Shown: positions 9,517 to 19,436, counted from the first letter of the stretch. The stretch: DNA of 64,000 nucleotides from Wigglesworthia glossinidia (GCA_030827005.1 JAVBJL010000009.1:167182-231181); one strand, 5' to 3'. Numbers and translations are program-made. Notes: a model not told the origin generated them from the letters alone.

Positions 9517-10172
9517 TTAACATAATTTGATAGAATTAAAAAAATTAATATTTTTTGTTTTTATCATTAAAATTTTTTTACAATTCTCGATTAAAATCGG
9601 TAAGATTATATTTAAATTAATTTGTGGAATAAATTCTTTTATTTGAGTCATACTTATATTCGGATTTCCACATGGATTGATATAGGAAAAAGGAGATAGA
9701 TCCATATTGACATTTAATGCTAGTCCGTGTAAAGAATAACCTTGATGAATTCTTAGTCCTAAAGAACAAATTTTTTTATTATTCACATATACTCCTGGAT
9801 AACCCGGAATAAGACTGCTTTTAATTCCAAAATAAGATAGGGTAGAAATGACAATTCTTTCTAAAAGAAGAACCAAACTTTTAATACTAATTTTTAATTT
9901 TTTAATGTTTAATAAAAAATATATAATCTGTTGTCCTGGAGCATGAAAAGTTATATGACCTCCTCGATCAGTTTTAATGACTGGTATTTTTGATATATAA
10001 CATTTTTTTTTTTATCCAAATTTCCTAAAGTAAATACTGGATAGTGTTCTAGGAACCAGATTTCATTTGTATTATTGTTTTTATTTTTATAAATATATTT
10101 ATACATAGCATGTAATATATGTTCGTATTTATGTATACCTAATAAACGTATATTAACTTTTTTTATTGACAT
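9517..10172 (-). pseudogene. lipB: Octanoyltransferase LipB, frameshifted in a run of 11 A
   Basis: Transfers octanoate from acyl carrier protein to lipoyl domains. The first part (10172 down to about 10014) matches the LipB N-terminus, with EIWFLEHYPVFTLG. It then leaves frame at an A11 run on the coding strand (plus-strand T run 10003-10013). One extra A (or two fewer) restores KIPVIKTDRGGHITFHAPGQ directly, and the rest then reads without a stop to the end. The restored protein would be 218 residues (E. coli 213). It keeps the lysine in NNKKICSLGLRI and the catalytic cysteine in INPCG. Both halves are well conserved, so this is a recent lesion, a slippage-rescued gene, or a base-count error. 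Confidence 0.9.
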
Positions 10173-10284
10173 ATCTTATCTTGATAAAAAAATAGAATTA
10201 GTTATAAGCATAAAAATATAGCTAATTAGTTAATTAAATTTATTTTTTAAAATTTAATGTTATATTTTATAGTAAAATATATAA

Positions 10285-11511
10285 TTAATTATATAAATTT
10301 TGTATATTTAATCTGATATAATCAAAAATATAGTTAAAAATATTTCCATTATTGATTTCTTCTAGTACAACTAATGGTGATTCAATAATCACTGTATTAT
10401 TTAATTTAAAAATAATTTTTCCGACTATTTCGTATTTTTTTAAAGGTGCTTTTAGTACGTTAGAGTTTAAGGTATATTCTATTATAACTTCTTTTTCTTT
10501 TCCTTTTGGAACGGTAAGATATACGTTGTTTTTTACTCCCAAATCTACTTTGTTAACTTTTCCAAAAAATACAGGTTTTTTTAAAAACACTTCTTCGGAT
10601 TTTAGAGATAAAATCGTATTAAACGATCTAAAACCCCATTTCAATAAAGATTTGCTATCATTATCTCTATCATGAGATGTTTTACCTCCTAGTAAAACGG
10701 ATATTAAACGCATTTTATCATGTATCGCAGATGCTGCAAGATTATATCCTGCTGATTTTGTATGTCCTGTTTTTATGCCATCAACTTTTAAAGTTTTATC
10801 CCATAATAAATTATTACGATTTAATTGTCGAATATGATTATAAGTAAATTCTTTTTCTTTATATTTTTGATATTCACGAGGTACATTACGAATGAGAGCA
10901 ATGCTGATGATTGCCATATCTCTTGCAGAACTAAATTGTCCGGGTATATCTAATCCGTGAACATTTTTAAAAAATGTATTTTTTAAATTTAATTGACGTG
11001 CATAATCATTCATTAATCCTACAAAGGTATTCTGATCTCCAGAAATATAATTTGCAATTGCTACGCAAGCATCGTTACCGGATTGTAAAATGATGCCTCG
11101 AGTTAATTCTGATATTGATACTTGATCTCCAGGCTGCAAGAACATTACAGATGATCCTTTTAGATCTGGATTTCCTAACATCCAAGAATCTTTATTAATA
11201 GTAACTAGGTCGTTTGGATGAATTTGTCCTGAATCAATTAATTTTCCTATAATATAGCTTGTCATAATTTTTGTTAAACTAGCCGGAGCTCTTTTAGAAT
11301 CTGCATTCATTTCTGCTAACACTTGACCTGAATCGTAATCAATTAAAATATAAGATGCTGCATTTATTTTAGGAGGAAGCAACTGAGTGTATGTGTGTGC
11401 AGTGCATTTTTGACTAAATAGTAAAATTGTGATGATAAAGCATTGCAGTGCGCATGCGCCATGTATAAATGCAAATTTTACATGATATAAAAAATTTTTA
11501 AAAAATATCAT
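10285..11511 (-). CDS. dacA: D-alanyl-D-alanine carboxypeptidase (PBP5 type)
   Basis: Periplasmic, membrane-anchored enzyme that trims the terminal D-Ala from peptidoglycan stem peptides. The protein is 408 residues (E. coli DacA 403). A hydrophobic signal sequence spans about residues 10-38. The penicillin-binding motifs are SLTK (78-81, nucleophile serine), SGN (144-146) and KTG (about 247). A C-terminal beta domain and an amphipathic tail for membrane attachment follow. In E. coli rlpA separates dacA from mrdB; here they are 29 bases apart, so rlpA has been cleanly lost. Confidence 0.97.
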   Translation of the reverse strand: MIFFKNFLYHVKFAFIHGACALQCFIITILLFSQKCTAHTYTQLLPPKINAASYILIDYDSGQVLAEMNADSKRAPASLTKIMTSYIIGKLIDSGQIHPNDLVTINKDSWMLGNPDLKGSSVMFLQPGDQVSISELTRGIILQSGNDACVAIANYISGDQNTFVGLMNDYARQLNLKNTFFKNVHGLDIPGQFSSARDMAIISIALIRNVPREYQKYKEKEFTYNHIRQLNRNNLLWDKTLKVDGIKTGHTKSAGYNLAASAIHDKMRLISVLLGGKTSHDRDNDSKSLLKWGFRSFNTILSLKSEEVFLKKPVFFGKVNKVDLGVKNNVYLTVPKGKEKEVIIEYTLNSNVLKAPLKKYEIVGKIIFKLNNTVIIESPLVVLEEINNGNIFNYIFDYIRLNIQNLYN

Positions 11512-11540
11512 AGTATTTTTAATACAAAATTATATTTAAT

Positions 11541-12653
11541 TTATAATTTTTGAGAGAGAATTGTTTTATGTGTGTTAATGGATATTACTATTCCGAATCC
11601 AGACATTAATGCGATTAATGCAGATCCACCATAGCTAATTAGTGGTAACGGAACACCCACTATTGGTAGTATACCACTTACCATTCCGATATTTACAAAT
11701 ATATAGAAAAATAAAGTTAACATTAAGCTTCCTGTCATAACGCGGCAAAAGGTATTTTTTGCTTGTATAGCAATAGTAAGTCCTCTAACTATTAGAATTA
11801 GATATAAAAATAAAAGTATTAAGCTGCCAATAAATCCAAATTCTTCTCCTAAAACAGAAAAAATAAAATCCGTATGTCTTTCTGGTAAAAATTCCAATCG
11901 AGATTGTGTTCCTAATAACCATCCTTTTCCATATAATCCGCCGGATCCAATAGCGATTTTTGATTGCAAAATATGATATCCCGTTCCTAAAGAATCTAAT
12001 TCTGGATTTAATAATACTTTAACTCGATTTTTTTGATAATCATGCATTAAAAATTTCCATAATACAGGTATTATGCAACTTATGATGCATAAAAAATATA
12101 TAATAAATTTTTTTTTCATTCCAGATAGAAATAAAACAAATATTCCAGAAAAAAAAATCAATATTGCTGTTCCTAAATCTGGTTGCATTGCAACTAAGAT
12201 AGAAGGCATTAGAATCAAAAAAAAAGAAATGCTTGTGTCCTGAAAAGAAAGAGGAAGATTTGTACGATGAACCAATCTAGAAATCATTAATGGCACCGCA
12301 ATTTTAGCTATTTCAGCTGGTTGAAATTGCAAAATACCAAAATCTAACCATCTTTTTGCACCATTACTAACTTTTCCAAATCCGTGTACTGATATGAGCA
12401 ATAAAATACATATAATATATAAGTATGGAGCTAATATTTCATACTTATTTGGAGTAATATGGCTAAGTAGTAACATAATGAAAATTCCAATACTTATTTG
12501 AATGATTTTTTTTTGAGTAATTTCTATATTTTTTCCACTAGCGCTCCAAATTAAAAAAATACTATATAGAAGTAATAAAACTATCACGGTTATAAATATA
12601 AAATCAATGTGTATTTTTTTATAAAAATAATTTCTATGAAAGTTTCTAAACAT
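11541..12653 (-). CDS. mrdB: Peptidoglycan glycosyltransferase RodA (MrdB)
   Basis: SEDS-family polytopic membrane protein that polymerises glycan strands for cylindrical wall growth with PBP2. Its length of 370 residues equals that of E. coli RodA. About ten hydrophobic segments are visible. Conserved SEDS features include GAKRWLDFGILQFQPAEIAK, MQPDLGTAI and the C-terminal PLPLISYGGS loop. It is 19 bases downstream of mrdA, and the pair forms the elongasome core. Its retention argues for a rod-shaped, wall-bearing cell, unlike symbionts that have lost the rod system. Confidence 0.97.
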   Translation of the reverse strand: MFRNFHRNYFYKKIHIDFIFITVIVLLLLYSIFLIWSASGKNIEITQKKIIQISIGIFIMLLLSHITPNKYEILAPYLYIICILLLISVHGFGKVSNGAKRWLDFGILQFQPAEIAKIAVPLMISRLVHRTNLPLSFQDTSISFFLILMPSILVAMQPDLGTAILIFFSGIFVLFLSGMKKKFIIYFLCIISCIIPVLWKFLMHDYQKNRVKVLLNPELDSLGTGYHILQSKIAIGSGGLYGKGWLLGTQSRLEFLPERHTDFIFSVLGEEFGFIGSLILLFLYLILIVRGLTIAIQAKNTFCRVMTGSLMLTLFFYIFVNIGMVSGILPIVGVPLPLISYGGSALIALMSGFGIVISINTHKTILSQKL

Positions 12654-12672
12654 ATTTGCAAACCTTAAAGGA

Positions 12673-14445
12673 TTAATTATGATGATTTAACAAAATATAA
12701 TCTAATATTTTACGTACAATTGTTCCGGGAGAAATATGCTCTTCTCCATTTTCTAATATCAACACAATGCAGACACTTGGTTTTTCAAATGGAGCAAACG
12801 CTGTCATTAATTTATGATCTCGAAATTTTTCAGAAACTTTTTCTGGATCATAAATTTCATATGGTTGTAAACTAAATACTTGCGCTGTACCAGATTTAGC
12901 TGCCACCTTATAAGGTGCATCATAAAAATTTTTATATGCTGTCCCGTTTGATTTATTTGCAACACCATACATGCCATTTTTCACTATATCCCAAAAAATA
13001 GCACGAGAATCTCCTATCTGTATATATGTAGGATGATTATAATATGTAGTTGCATGATTATTATCTTGAATAAAAGATAACAAATGAGGTGTACGAACTA
13101 GTCCGTTATTTACAAGTGTCATTAAAGCTTTTGATATTTGTATCGGTGTTGCTGTCCAATAGCCTTGTCCTATACCTACGGAGATTGTATCTCCTTGGTA
13201 CCAGGGTTGTTTGACGTTTTTTGTTTTCCATTCACGATCTGGCATAATACCTGTATTTTCTTCTAAAAGATCAATGCCTGTTAGTTTTCCATACCCAAAT
13301 TTTTTCATCCAATCGGATAGTCTATCGATGCCCATATTATATGCTACTTGATAAAAAAAAGTATCTGCTGATTCTTCTAGTGCTTTTGTAATATTTAAAT
13401 ATCCATGTCCCCATTTTTTCCAATCACGATAAGTTTTTTTTGATCCTGGTAATTTCCACCATCCAGGATCAAATAAAAAAAAGTTTGTATTAATAATTCC
13501 TGCATTTAACGCAGAAATGATAATATATGGTTTAATCGTTGATGCGGGAGGATAGATGCCTTGTGTTACACGATTAATAAATGGACGATTTGTGTCGTGT
13601 ATTAATTTTAAATATTTTTTATTAGATACGCCGTTAATAAAAATGTTAGGATCGTAACTTGGATTAGAAACTAGTGCAAGTATTCCTCCATCTCTAGGAT
13701 CTAAAACAACTACCGCGGCTCTCATAGACGATACTAACCTTTTAATATATTTTTGTAAATTTAAATCTAACGTTAAAGTAATATTTTTTCCTGATTTTGG
13801 TGGAAAAAAACGCAATTGTCGAATAATTTTACCTCGACTGTTTATTTCTACTTCTTTAAAACCAGGATTACCATGTAGTTTTTGTTCATAAAATTTTTCA
13901 ATACCCAGTTTTCCTATTTCTTGATTTTTAAAATAATCTAAAAATTCTTTTTTATATTTTAAATTTTTAAATTCAGAGTAACTAATTTTTGATATGTATC
14001 CAATAACGTGCGCTAAATCTGATCCATATGGATAATATCGACGCTGATAATTTTTTATTGATACACCAGGAAATCGATATTGATTCAAAAAAAATTTAGC
14101 ATATTGAATATCTGTTAGTTCAGATTTAATGAGCACATTATTTAAATAATTAGATTTCTTTTTTTCTTTTTCAAAGAATAAAATATCTTCTTCACTAAAA
14201 TCTAATAAATCTTTTAATTCATTTATGGTTTGATCAATATTTTCTACTTGTTTTAGATTGATTTCTAGTTGGTATATTATCTTATTGAATGCTAATACGA
14301 TGCCATTACGATCTAAAATCGTACCTCTTGTAGGTGGTACAGATATGAACTTAATGCGATTAAAGTTAGATTTATTATGATATGTAGAAAAACAAGAAAT
14401 CTGAAGATAATATAAATTAAAAATTAAAATTCCAGTGAGTAGCAT
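12673..14445 (-). CDS. mrdA: Penicillin-binding protein 2 (transpeptidase), N-terminus out of frame
   Basis: Class B PBP that cross-links peptidoglycan during elongation together with RodA. The open frame gives 590 residues and begins at MLLTGILIFNLYYLQI, which in E. coli PBP2 (633 residues) is about residue 30, inside the membrane anchor. The transpeptidase motifs are present: the STIK active-site serine in YPPASTIKPY, SAD in LEESADTFF and KSGT in AAKSGTAQV. The missing 29-30 residues are readable immediately upstream in another frame (14446-14531). If translation starts at this internal ATG, the cytoplasmic tail and part of the membrane helix would be lost. The anchor might still work, since most of the hydrophobic stretch remains. 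Confidence 0.93.
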   Translation of the reverse strand: MLLTGILIFNLYYLQISCFSTYHNKSNFNRIKFISVPPTRGTILDRNGIVLAFNKIIYQLEINLKQVENIDQTINELKDLLDFSEEDILFFEKEKKKSNYLNNVLIKSELTDIQYAKFFLNQYRFPGVSIKNYQRRYYPYGSDLAHVIGYISKISYSEFKNLKYKKEFLDYFKNQEIGKLGIEKFYEQKLHGNPGFKEVEINSRGKIIRQLRFFPPKSGKNITLTLDLNLQKYIKRLVSSMRAAVVVLDPRDGGILALVSNPSYDPNIFINGVSNKKYLKLIHDTNRPFINRVTQGIYPPASTIKPYIIISALNAGIINTNFFLFDPGWWKLPGSKKTYRDWKKWGHGYLNITKALEESADTFFYQVAYNMGIDRLSDWMKKFGYGKLTGIDLLEENTGIMPDREWKTKNVKQPWYQGDTISVGIGQGYWTATPIQISKALMTLVNNGLVRTPHLLSFIQDNNHATTYYNHPTYIQIGDSRAIFWDIVKNGMYGVANKSNGTAYKNFYDAPYKVAAKSGTAQVFSLQPYEIYDPEKVSEKFRDHKLMTAFAPFEKPSVCIVLILENGEEHISPGTIVRKILDYILLNHHN

Positions 14446-14531
14446 AATAAAAAAAAAGATATTATGATTCGATTTGAAAAAATTTTTAATTCAGTAAAAT
14501 ACTGTTTGTAATAATTCAATTTATCTTTCAT
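14446..14531 (-). other. mrdA: Displaced N-terminus of mrdA upstream of a T9 run
   Basis: From an ATG at 14531-14529 the minus strand reads MKDKLNYYKQYFTEL and onward to RIIISFF. This is collinear with the E. coli PBP2 N-terminus MKLQNSFRDYTAES and onward. It meets nine Ts on the coding strand (plus-strand A run 14449-14457) and runs out of frame with the rest of mrdA. One extra T would give SFFFIMLLTGIL and a complete 619-residue protein. Between this start and nadD, 14532-14670, no gene is seen; E. coli has rlmH, rsfS and cobC there. Confidence 0.8.
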
Positions 14532-14670
14532 ATAGGTATTTTATTTTGAATTTATTTATAGATTATATTAAATAATATTTGTATTTAGTTAAATATAAGT
14601 TTTAATTAATAAATTTTTAATTTTATATATAACTTTAAAAAATTTTGTTTTATAAATGTAAATAATAAGT

Positions 14671-15303
14671 TTATTGATATAATTTTTTTTTATCAATGTA
14701 CTTTTGTACTGAAGAAGCCAACAATCCTTTGCAAGACATGCCAAAATGATATCTCCAACGAATAATGCTGGAAGATATATTCCAAATCGGGGTTAATGCA
14801 TAATAAATCAATCCATAAGGAATATTATGTAGCATATACGGCATGCTTTTATAAAGTTTTATTGGATAATAATGCATATATTTCGATCTTGCACATACCA
14901 AAAGATTACAAAGTTGGATTAATTCTAACCCCCTATACCAATTATGTAAATTTAAAAAAGAATCTTGACCTAAAATAAATCCAAGAGGTTTTTTTTGACC
15001 ATATTCGTGACGAATATGCTTAAAAGTATTGAATGTTCGAGATGGTTCGAGATCATATAGCTCTCTATCGTCTATTTTAAATATGTTTTCTGGTATTTCG
15101 GAGATAGCAAGTTGTATCATATTTATACGATCTTCTATAGAAGTTTTTGGTTTTGGTCTATGCGAAGGAGTTCCATTAGGAAGTAAAATAATCTTTTTAA
15201 GACGAATTAGTTTTGCCATAGCAATCGCAGATTGTAGATGCCCGTTATGAATAGGATCAAAAGTACCTCCGTAAAAAGCAATTAAAGTTGATTTTTTTTT
15301 CAT
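14671..15303 (-). CDS. nadD: Nicotinate-nucleotide adenylyltransferase
   Basis: Adenylates nicotinate mononucleotide to deamido-NAD, a late and essential step of NAD synthesis. The protein is 210 residues (E. coli 213). The nucleotidyltransferase signature FYGGTFDPIHNGH (10-22) contains the HxGH motif, and the second signature ISSSIIR lies near residue 178. It overlaps the end of holA by 47 bases. With NadA (28780) it shows that the cell keeps parts of NAD synthesis. Confidence 0.97.
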   Translation of the reverse strand: MKKKSTLIAFYGGTFDPIHNGHLQSAIAMAKLIRLKKIILLPNGTPSHRPKPKTSIEDRINMIQLAISEIPENIFKIDDRELYDLEPSRTFNTFKHIRHEYGQKKPLGFILGQDSFLNLHNWYRGLELIQLCNLLVCARSKYMHYYPIKLYKSMPYMLHNIPYGLIYYALTPIWNISSSIIRWRYHFGMSCKGLLASSVQKYIDKKKLYQ

Positions 15304-16300
15304 ATATTTTTGATGTAATCAAATTATATCCACATAATATTAAAATAATTTCATTAAAAAAATGCCATACTAAAGTATTTTTACAACTTGTTTTGAGCAT
15401 TACTTCTAAGATTAATATGAGATTAATCGTAGCATGTAGTTCTTTCAGGCTAATATTTTTAGAAAATTCTAGAAGAATTTTATAATTTTTCTTCCATACT
15501 TTATTTTTATTTGATATTAAATTATTATCGTCTTTAATTTTTATAATATAAATAACATTATTTTGTATATATCTTAATATTATTAGCGGATCAAAAATTT
15601 TTTGAAGTTTTATTTTATTTAAAGAAAATTTTGCTAATTTCATATTTCTTAGAAATATAGCCGTAATTAGTTGATCTATTGTATATATAATATCGGAATG
15701 AATTATTTTTTTTATTTTTGTCAAAGTTAATACTTGATTTGGAAACATTATACTTAATTTATCTAATAATTTTAATACTGAATGAATATTTTTTTTAAAA
15801 GTTTTAAATAAAAAATTTTCTACACATGTATCGATTGATATACGTAGCATTTGCGAATAGCTTTTTATCCAAAAAGAAAATTTTTTTTGAGTATCAATAT
15901 TAAAATCTATAATTGTAGAATATTCTTTTATATTTTTGAACCAAATTTGATTTTTAATTACATTAGTCATTTTTTTAATGCATATTGTTAGAATATTACT
16001 TTGATTTGATAAAGATATAAGTATAAAAAGATTTTGATGCATATCATTAGTTATATTTTCTGGAAAAATAAGTATTATATGTACTTTTGGATTAAATAAA
16101 TCAAAATTGCAAAATTTGTTAAAAATTTCTGTCCAATTTATATTGGTATTTACGTGAAATTTGTAATAAATAACTTTTTCAGTTAAATTTATTTTAAATA
16201 AAATTTTTTGTATAATTTTTTCTGACAGCAACAACTCGTCTCCAATTAAAATATATAAATTTGTTTGATTATTTTTAATTTTTGATTTTAAATTACACAT
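15257..16300 (-). CDS. holA: DNA polymerase III delta subunit
   Basis: Clamp-loader subunit that opens the beta sliding clamp. The protein is 347 residues (E. coli 343) and very divergent, but the start NLYILIGDELLLSEK matches the E. coli AAYLLLGNDPLLLQE region. The LWPDGKLTL-like MFPNQVLTLTKIKKII segment and the leucine-rich C-terminal collar are recognisable. The ATG used gives an N-terminus about 8-10 residues shorter than E. coli. In-frame codons continue upstream to the lptE stop, so a rare non-ATG start is possible. The C-terminus runs about 16 residues beyond the E. coli end into nadD. Position between lptE and nadD supports the identity. Confidence 0.9.
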   Translation of the reverse strand: MCNLKSKIKNNQTNLYILIGDELLLSEKIIQKILFKINLTEKVIYYKFHVNTNINWTEIFNKFCNFDLFNPKVHIILIFPENITNDMHQNLFILISLSNQSNILTICIKKMTNVIKNQIWFKNIKEYSTIIDFNIDTQKKFSFWIKSYSQMLRISIDTCVENFLFKTFKKNIHSVLKLLDKLSIMFPNQVLTLTKIKKIIHSDIIYTIDQLITAIFLRNMKLAKFSLNKIKLQKIFDPLIILRYIQNNVIYIIKIKDDNNLISNKNKVWKKNYKILLEFSKNISLKELHATINLILILEVMLKTSCKNTLVWHFFNEIILILCGYNLITSKIYEKKINFNCFLRRYF

Positions 16301-16333
16301 TAGATTAATAATAAATTTGATTAGAAAAATAAC

Positions 16334-16852
16334 TTAAATTTTACAAAAATTTTTACATCTTAAAAGAAGATATTTTTGGATTAAAATTTCTATGGCTTCA
16401 GAATATATTTCTGCAATAAAATTTACTTTTTTTTGATATTCCTGATAAGGAGATAATCCTCGATCGATATACGTACGAGATATTCTTATATCTATTGGAA
16501 TTTTTTGATGAATATCTAAAAATAACTCGGCTTTAATGCTAAAAATTACCTGATATTCTACAATATGATACATATCAGAAAATTCTATTTTTTTTATTAT
16601 TTTTGATATATCAATGATATTGAGTAATGGAATATCTTTTTTTTCAAAACCAATATTGATTAATTGAATTTTATAAATTTTAAAAGCATTATGTATATTT
16701 AAATACTGAAAATTGCAGTTTTCGTTATATTTAAAATATAAAACGTGTTCCTTGTAGTTATTACAGGTCTGTATTTTATGAAATGTAGTACAGCTGTATA
16801 AAATAATAAGAATCGCTGTAATTAATATTAATTGTTTAAAAAAATTATTCAC
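16334..16852 (-). CDS. lptE: LPS-assembly lipoprotein LptE
   Basis: Outer-membrane lipoprotein that plugs the LptD barrel for lipopolysaccharide insertion. The protein is 172 residues (E. coli 193) and divergent. A short signal sequence ends in a lipobox LYSC with the lipidated Cys21. The start is a GTG that overlaps the leuS stop codon by eight bases, so the two genes are translationally coupled as in E. coli. Weak sequence conservation means the call rests mainly on the lipobox and on the leuS-lptE-holA order. Confidence 0.88.
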   Translation of the reverse strand: MNNFFKQLILITAILIILYSCTTFHKIQTCNNYKEHVLYFKYNENCNFQYLNIHNAFKIYKIQLINIGFEKKDIPLLNIIDISKIIKKIEFSDMYHIVEYQVIFSIKAELFLDIHQKIPIDIRISRTYIDRGLSPYQEYQKKVNFIAEIYSEAIEILIQKYLLLRCKNFCKI

Positions 16853-19436
16853 TCAACACAAAATTAATTAATTTATTTTTAATATAAATAGTTTTTTTCA
16901 CTATTTTATTCTGCAAAGCATATTTTATAACTTTATTTTTTAAAATTTTACTCTTAATATATTTTTCGCTAGTTTGATTATCAAATGTCATAATTTTTTT
17001 TAATTTCCCATTAATTTGGATAATAATTTTTTTTTGCTTATTCATTGTATCAAGATTTGTTACTGGCCATTCGGCATAATCAATATCTCCGGGGCCATTT
17101 AATTCTCTCCATAATATAAAACATACGTGAGGTGTAAATGGATAAAGTAAACGTATAATAATCATTAGCACTTTTTTTATTACAAGATGATCGCATTCAC
17201 TATTTTTCATAGCACAACGTAAATAATTCGTAAGTTTCATAATTGATGCAATTATAGTATTAAATGTTTGTTTATTCTCAAAATTATTATTAATGCTTAT
17301 AATAATTTTTTGTGTCCTGTGCATTAATTTTAATGATTCTTGATTATTTTTAGAAATTTTGTTTGATTCTTTATTATTATCATAATGTGTAATATAATAA
17401 TATACTATATTCCAAAGTTTTTTAATAAAACGATAAGCGCCTAAAATTCCTTTTTCTGTCCACTCTAGAGAGGCTTCTGGAGGTGCTGCAAATATAATAA
17501 ATAAACGTAAAGTATCTGCTCCGTATTGATCAATAGTATTTTTTGGATCTATTCCATTATTTTTTGATTTAGACATTTTATTCATGCCAGCATGAATTAG
17601 TTTATTTCCTAAAGAATCTATGGCATTAATAATTCGATTATCTGTATTTCTTTTAAATGTTTTATTTTTCGGAACTGTCCAGATCTGTTGTCCGGAGTTA
17701 GAAATATAATAAAATGCATCTGATAAAACCATTCCTTGACATAATAATTTTTTTACTGGTTCATTTGAATTGACTAGATTCATATCTTTAAATATTTTAT
17801 GATAAAATCTTAAATACAAGAGATGCATAGTTGCATGTTCTATTCCGCCAATATATAAATCTACTGGCATCCAGTACTTTACTGAATTAGCATCTAACAT
17901 GCTATTTTTATACCGAGGACAAGTATATCGATATAAATACCAAGAGGACTGTATGAATGTATCAAATGTATCCGATTCTCTTTTAAAAACATTTTGATTA
18001 TCGTAAATATTAATCCAGTCTGAATATTGTTGTAACGAATCAAGTTGAGAATGAATTTCTTTTTTTGGAAGGAGCACGGGTAATTCATCTTCAGGTACTG
18101 TAATTATTTTTCCGTCTTTGTTTGTCATCGTAGGAATAGGTGCTCCCCAAAATCTTTGTCTTGAAATACACCAATCTTTTAATCTATAATGCACAACTTT
18201 TTTTCCTATATGTTTTGAAATTAAAAATTTAGAAATTTTTTTCATTCCATCATAGAAATTTAATGCATTAAATTGATTTGAATTACATAGTATACTTGTA
18301 TTTTTTATTTTTTTATATTGTTTAAAATTAATTAAATTTCCTGTGGGATCTTTAAGTACATGTAGTATTGGCAAATGATATTTTTCTGCAAAATCAAAAT
18401 GATCTTTAAAATATGCTGGAATAGCCATTATAGCTTTATATAAAGAATCTGACATAAAAAAGAAATTTCCGATCCATATAGGAAGTTTTTTATAAGATAT
18501 TGGATGTATTGCAAATAAAGATGTGAAAACACCTTTTTTATCACTTTGTTTAATATTTGTTTCTGAATGTTTTTCATGTCGATATGTATTAATAAAATCA
18601 TACACATCACTACTAAAAGTACTTATTTTTTTTAATAATATATGATCGGGAGAAATAATTATAAAAGTACCTCCCATAAGAATTGCTGCATTGTCTATAT
18701 AAATTTTAACTTTTTCATTATAATGATAAACTGATAATTCTACTTCTATTCCTTCTGATTTTCCAATCCAATTTTTTTGCATAGTTTTGATTTTTTTTGG
18801 CCAATATATTAGCGTATCAATGTCCTTTAGTAATTTTTCTGCATAATCAGTAATTTTTATAAACCATTGAGAAATTGTCTTTGTTTTAATTGTAGAATTA
18901 CAACGCCAACATTTATTATTAATTACTTGCTCATTAGCAAGCACAGTTTTATCTTTTGGACACCAATTAACTGATGACTGTTTTTTATAAGCCATATTAT
19001 TTTTGTACAATTGGATAAAAAACCATTGATCCCAACGATAATAATTAGGATGACATGTAATAATTTCTCGATTCCAATCATAACTGATTCCTAAAAATTG
19101 TAATTGTTTCTTCATAGATTGAATGCATCGTAGAGTCCATTCTTTCGGCGAAGTATGATTTTTTATAGCTGCGTTTTCTGCAGGCAAACCAAACGCATCC
19201 CATCCAATTGGATGCAATACATTTTTACCTAACATACGTTGGTATCTCGCAACAACATCGCCTAAAACATAATTTCGTACATGACCCATATGCAAGTTTC
19301 CGGAGGGATATGGCAACATAGAAAGGCAATAATATTTTTCTTTTTGAGAATTTTCAGTGACTTGAAAAGTATTTTTTTCTTTCCAATATTTTTGTACAAA
19401 ATTTTCTATATTTGTATGATTGTAATCTTTTTGCAT
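16845..19436 (-). CDS. leuS: Leucyl-tRNA synthetase
   Basis: Charges tRNA-Leu. The protein is 863 residues (E. coli 860). The class I HIGH motif lies in PYPSGNLHMGHV (about 42-53). A zinc-type insertion contains the CPKDKTVLANEQ and CWRC segments. The CP1 editing domain follows at roughly residues 225-420, and the KMSKS loop reads NKMSKSKNNGIDP near residue 620. The editing domain is more divergent than the catalytic core, as is common in reduced genomes. It is the first gene of the leuS-lptE-holA-nadD-mrdA-mrdB-dacA block, so a promoter for this block should lie in the 391-base gap upstream. Confidence 0.98.
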   Translation of the reverse strand: MQKDYNHTNIENFVQKYWKEKNTFQVTENSQKEKYYCLSMLPYPSGNLHMGHVRNYVLGDVVARYQRMLGKNVLHPIGWDAFGLPAENAAIKNHTSPKEWTLRCIQSMKKQLQFLGISYDWNREIITCHPNYYRWDQWFFIQLYKNNMAYKKQSSVNWCPKDKTVLANEQVINNKCWRCNSTIKTKTISQWFIKITDYAEKLLKDIDTLIYWPKKIKTMQKNWIGKSEGIEVELSVYHYNEKVKIYIDNAAILMGGTFIIISPDHILLKKISTFSSDVYDFINTYRHEKHSETNIKQSDKKGVFTSLFAIHPISYKKLPIWIGNFFFMSDSLYKAIMAIPAYFKDHFDFAEKYHLPILHVLKDPTGNLINFKQYKKIKNTSILCNSNQFNALNFYDGMKKISKFLISKHIGKKVVHYRLKDWCISRQRFWGAPIPTMTNKDGKIITVPEDELPVLLPKKEIHSQLDSLQQYSDWINIYDNQNVFKRESDTFDTFIQSSWYLYRYTCPRYKNSMLDANSVKYWMPVDLYIGGIEHATMHLLYLRFYHKIFKDMNLVNSNEPVKKLLCQGMVLSDAFYYISNSGQQIWTVPKNKTFKRNTDNRIINAIDSLGNKLIHAGMNKMSKSKNNGIDPKNTIDQYGADTLRLFIIFAAPPEASLEWTEKGILGAYRFIKKLWNIVYYYITHYDNNKESNKISKNNQESLKLMHRTQKIIISINNNFENKQTFNTIIASIMKLTNYLRCAMKNSECDHLVIKKVLMIIIRLLYPFTPHVCFILWRELNGPGDIDYAEWPVTNLDTMNKQKKIIIQINGKLKKIMTFDNQTSEKYIKSKILKNKVIKYALQNKIVKKTIYIKNKLINFVLSE

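Noticed and set aside
15257..15303. Possible further homopolymer frameshift at the holA 3' end, where holA runs about 16 residues past the E. coli end into nadD.
   Set aside because: The A9 run there is also the start of nadD, which reads correctly. holA has no clear conserved C-terminus to show a break.
16301..16333. A non-ATG start of holA upstream of 16300.
   Set aside because: The extra in-frame codons would match the E. coli length better, but there is no ATG, GTG or TTG and no ribosome-binding sequence, so the ATG at 16300 is kept.
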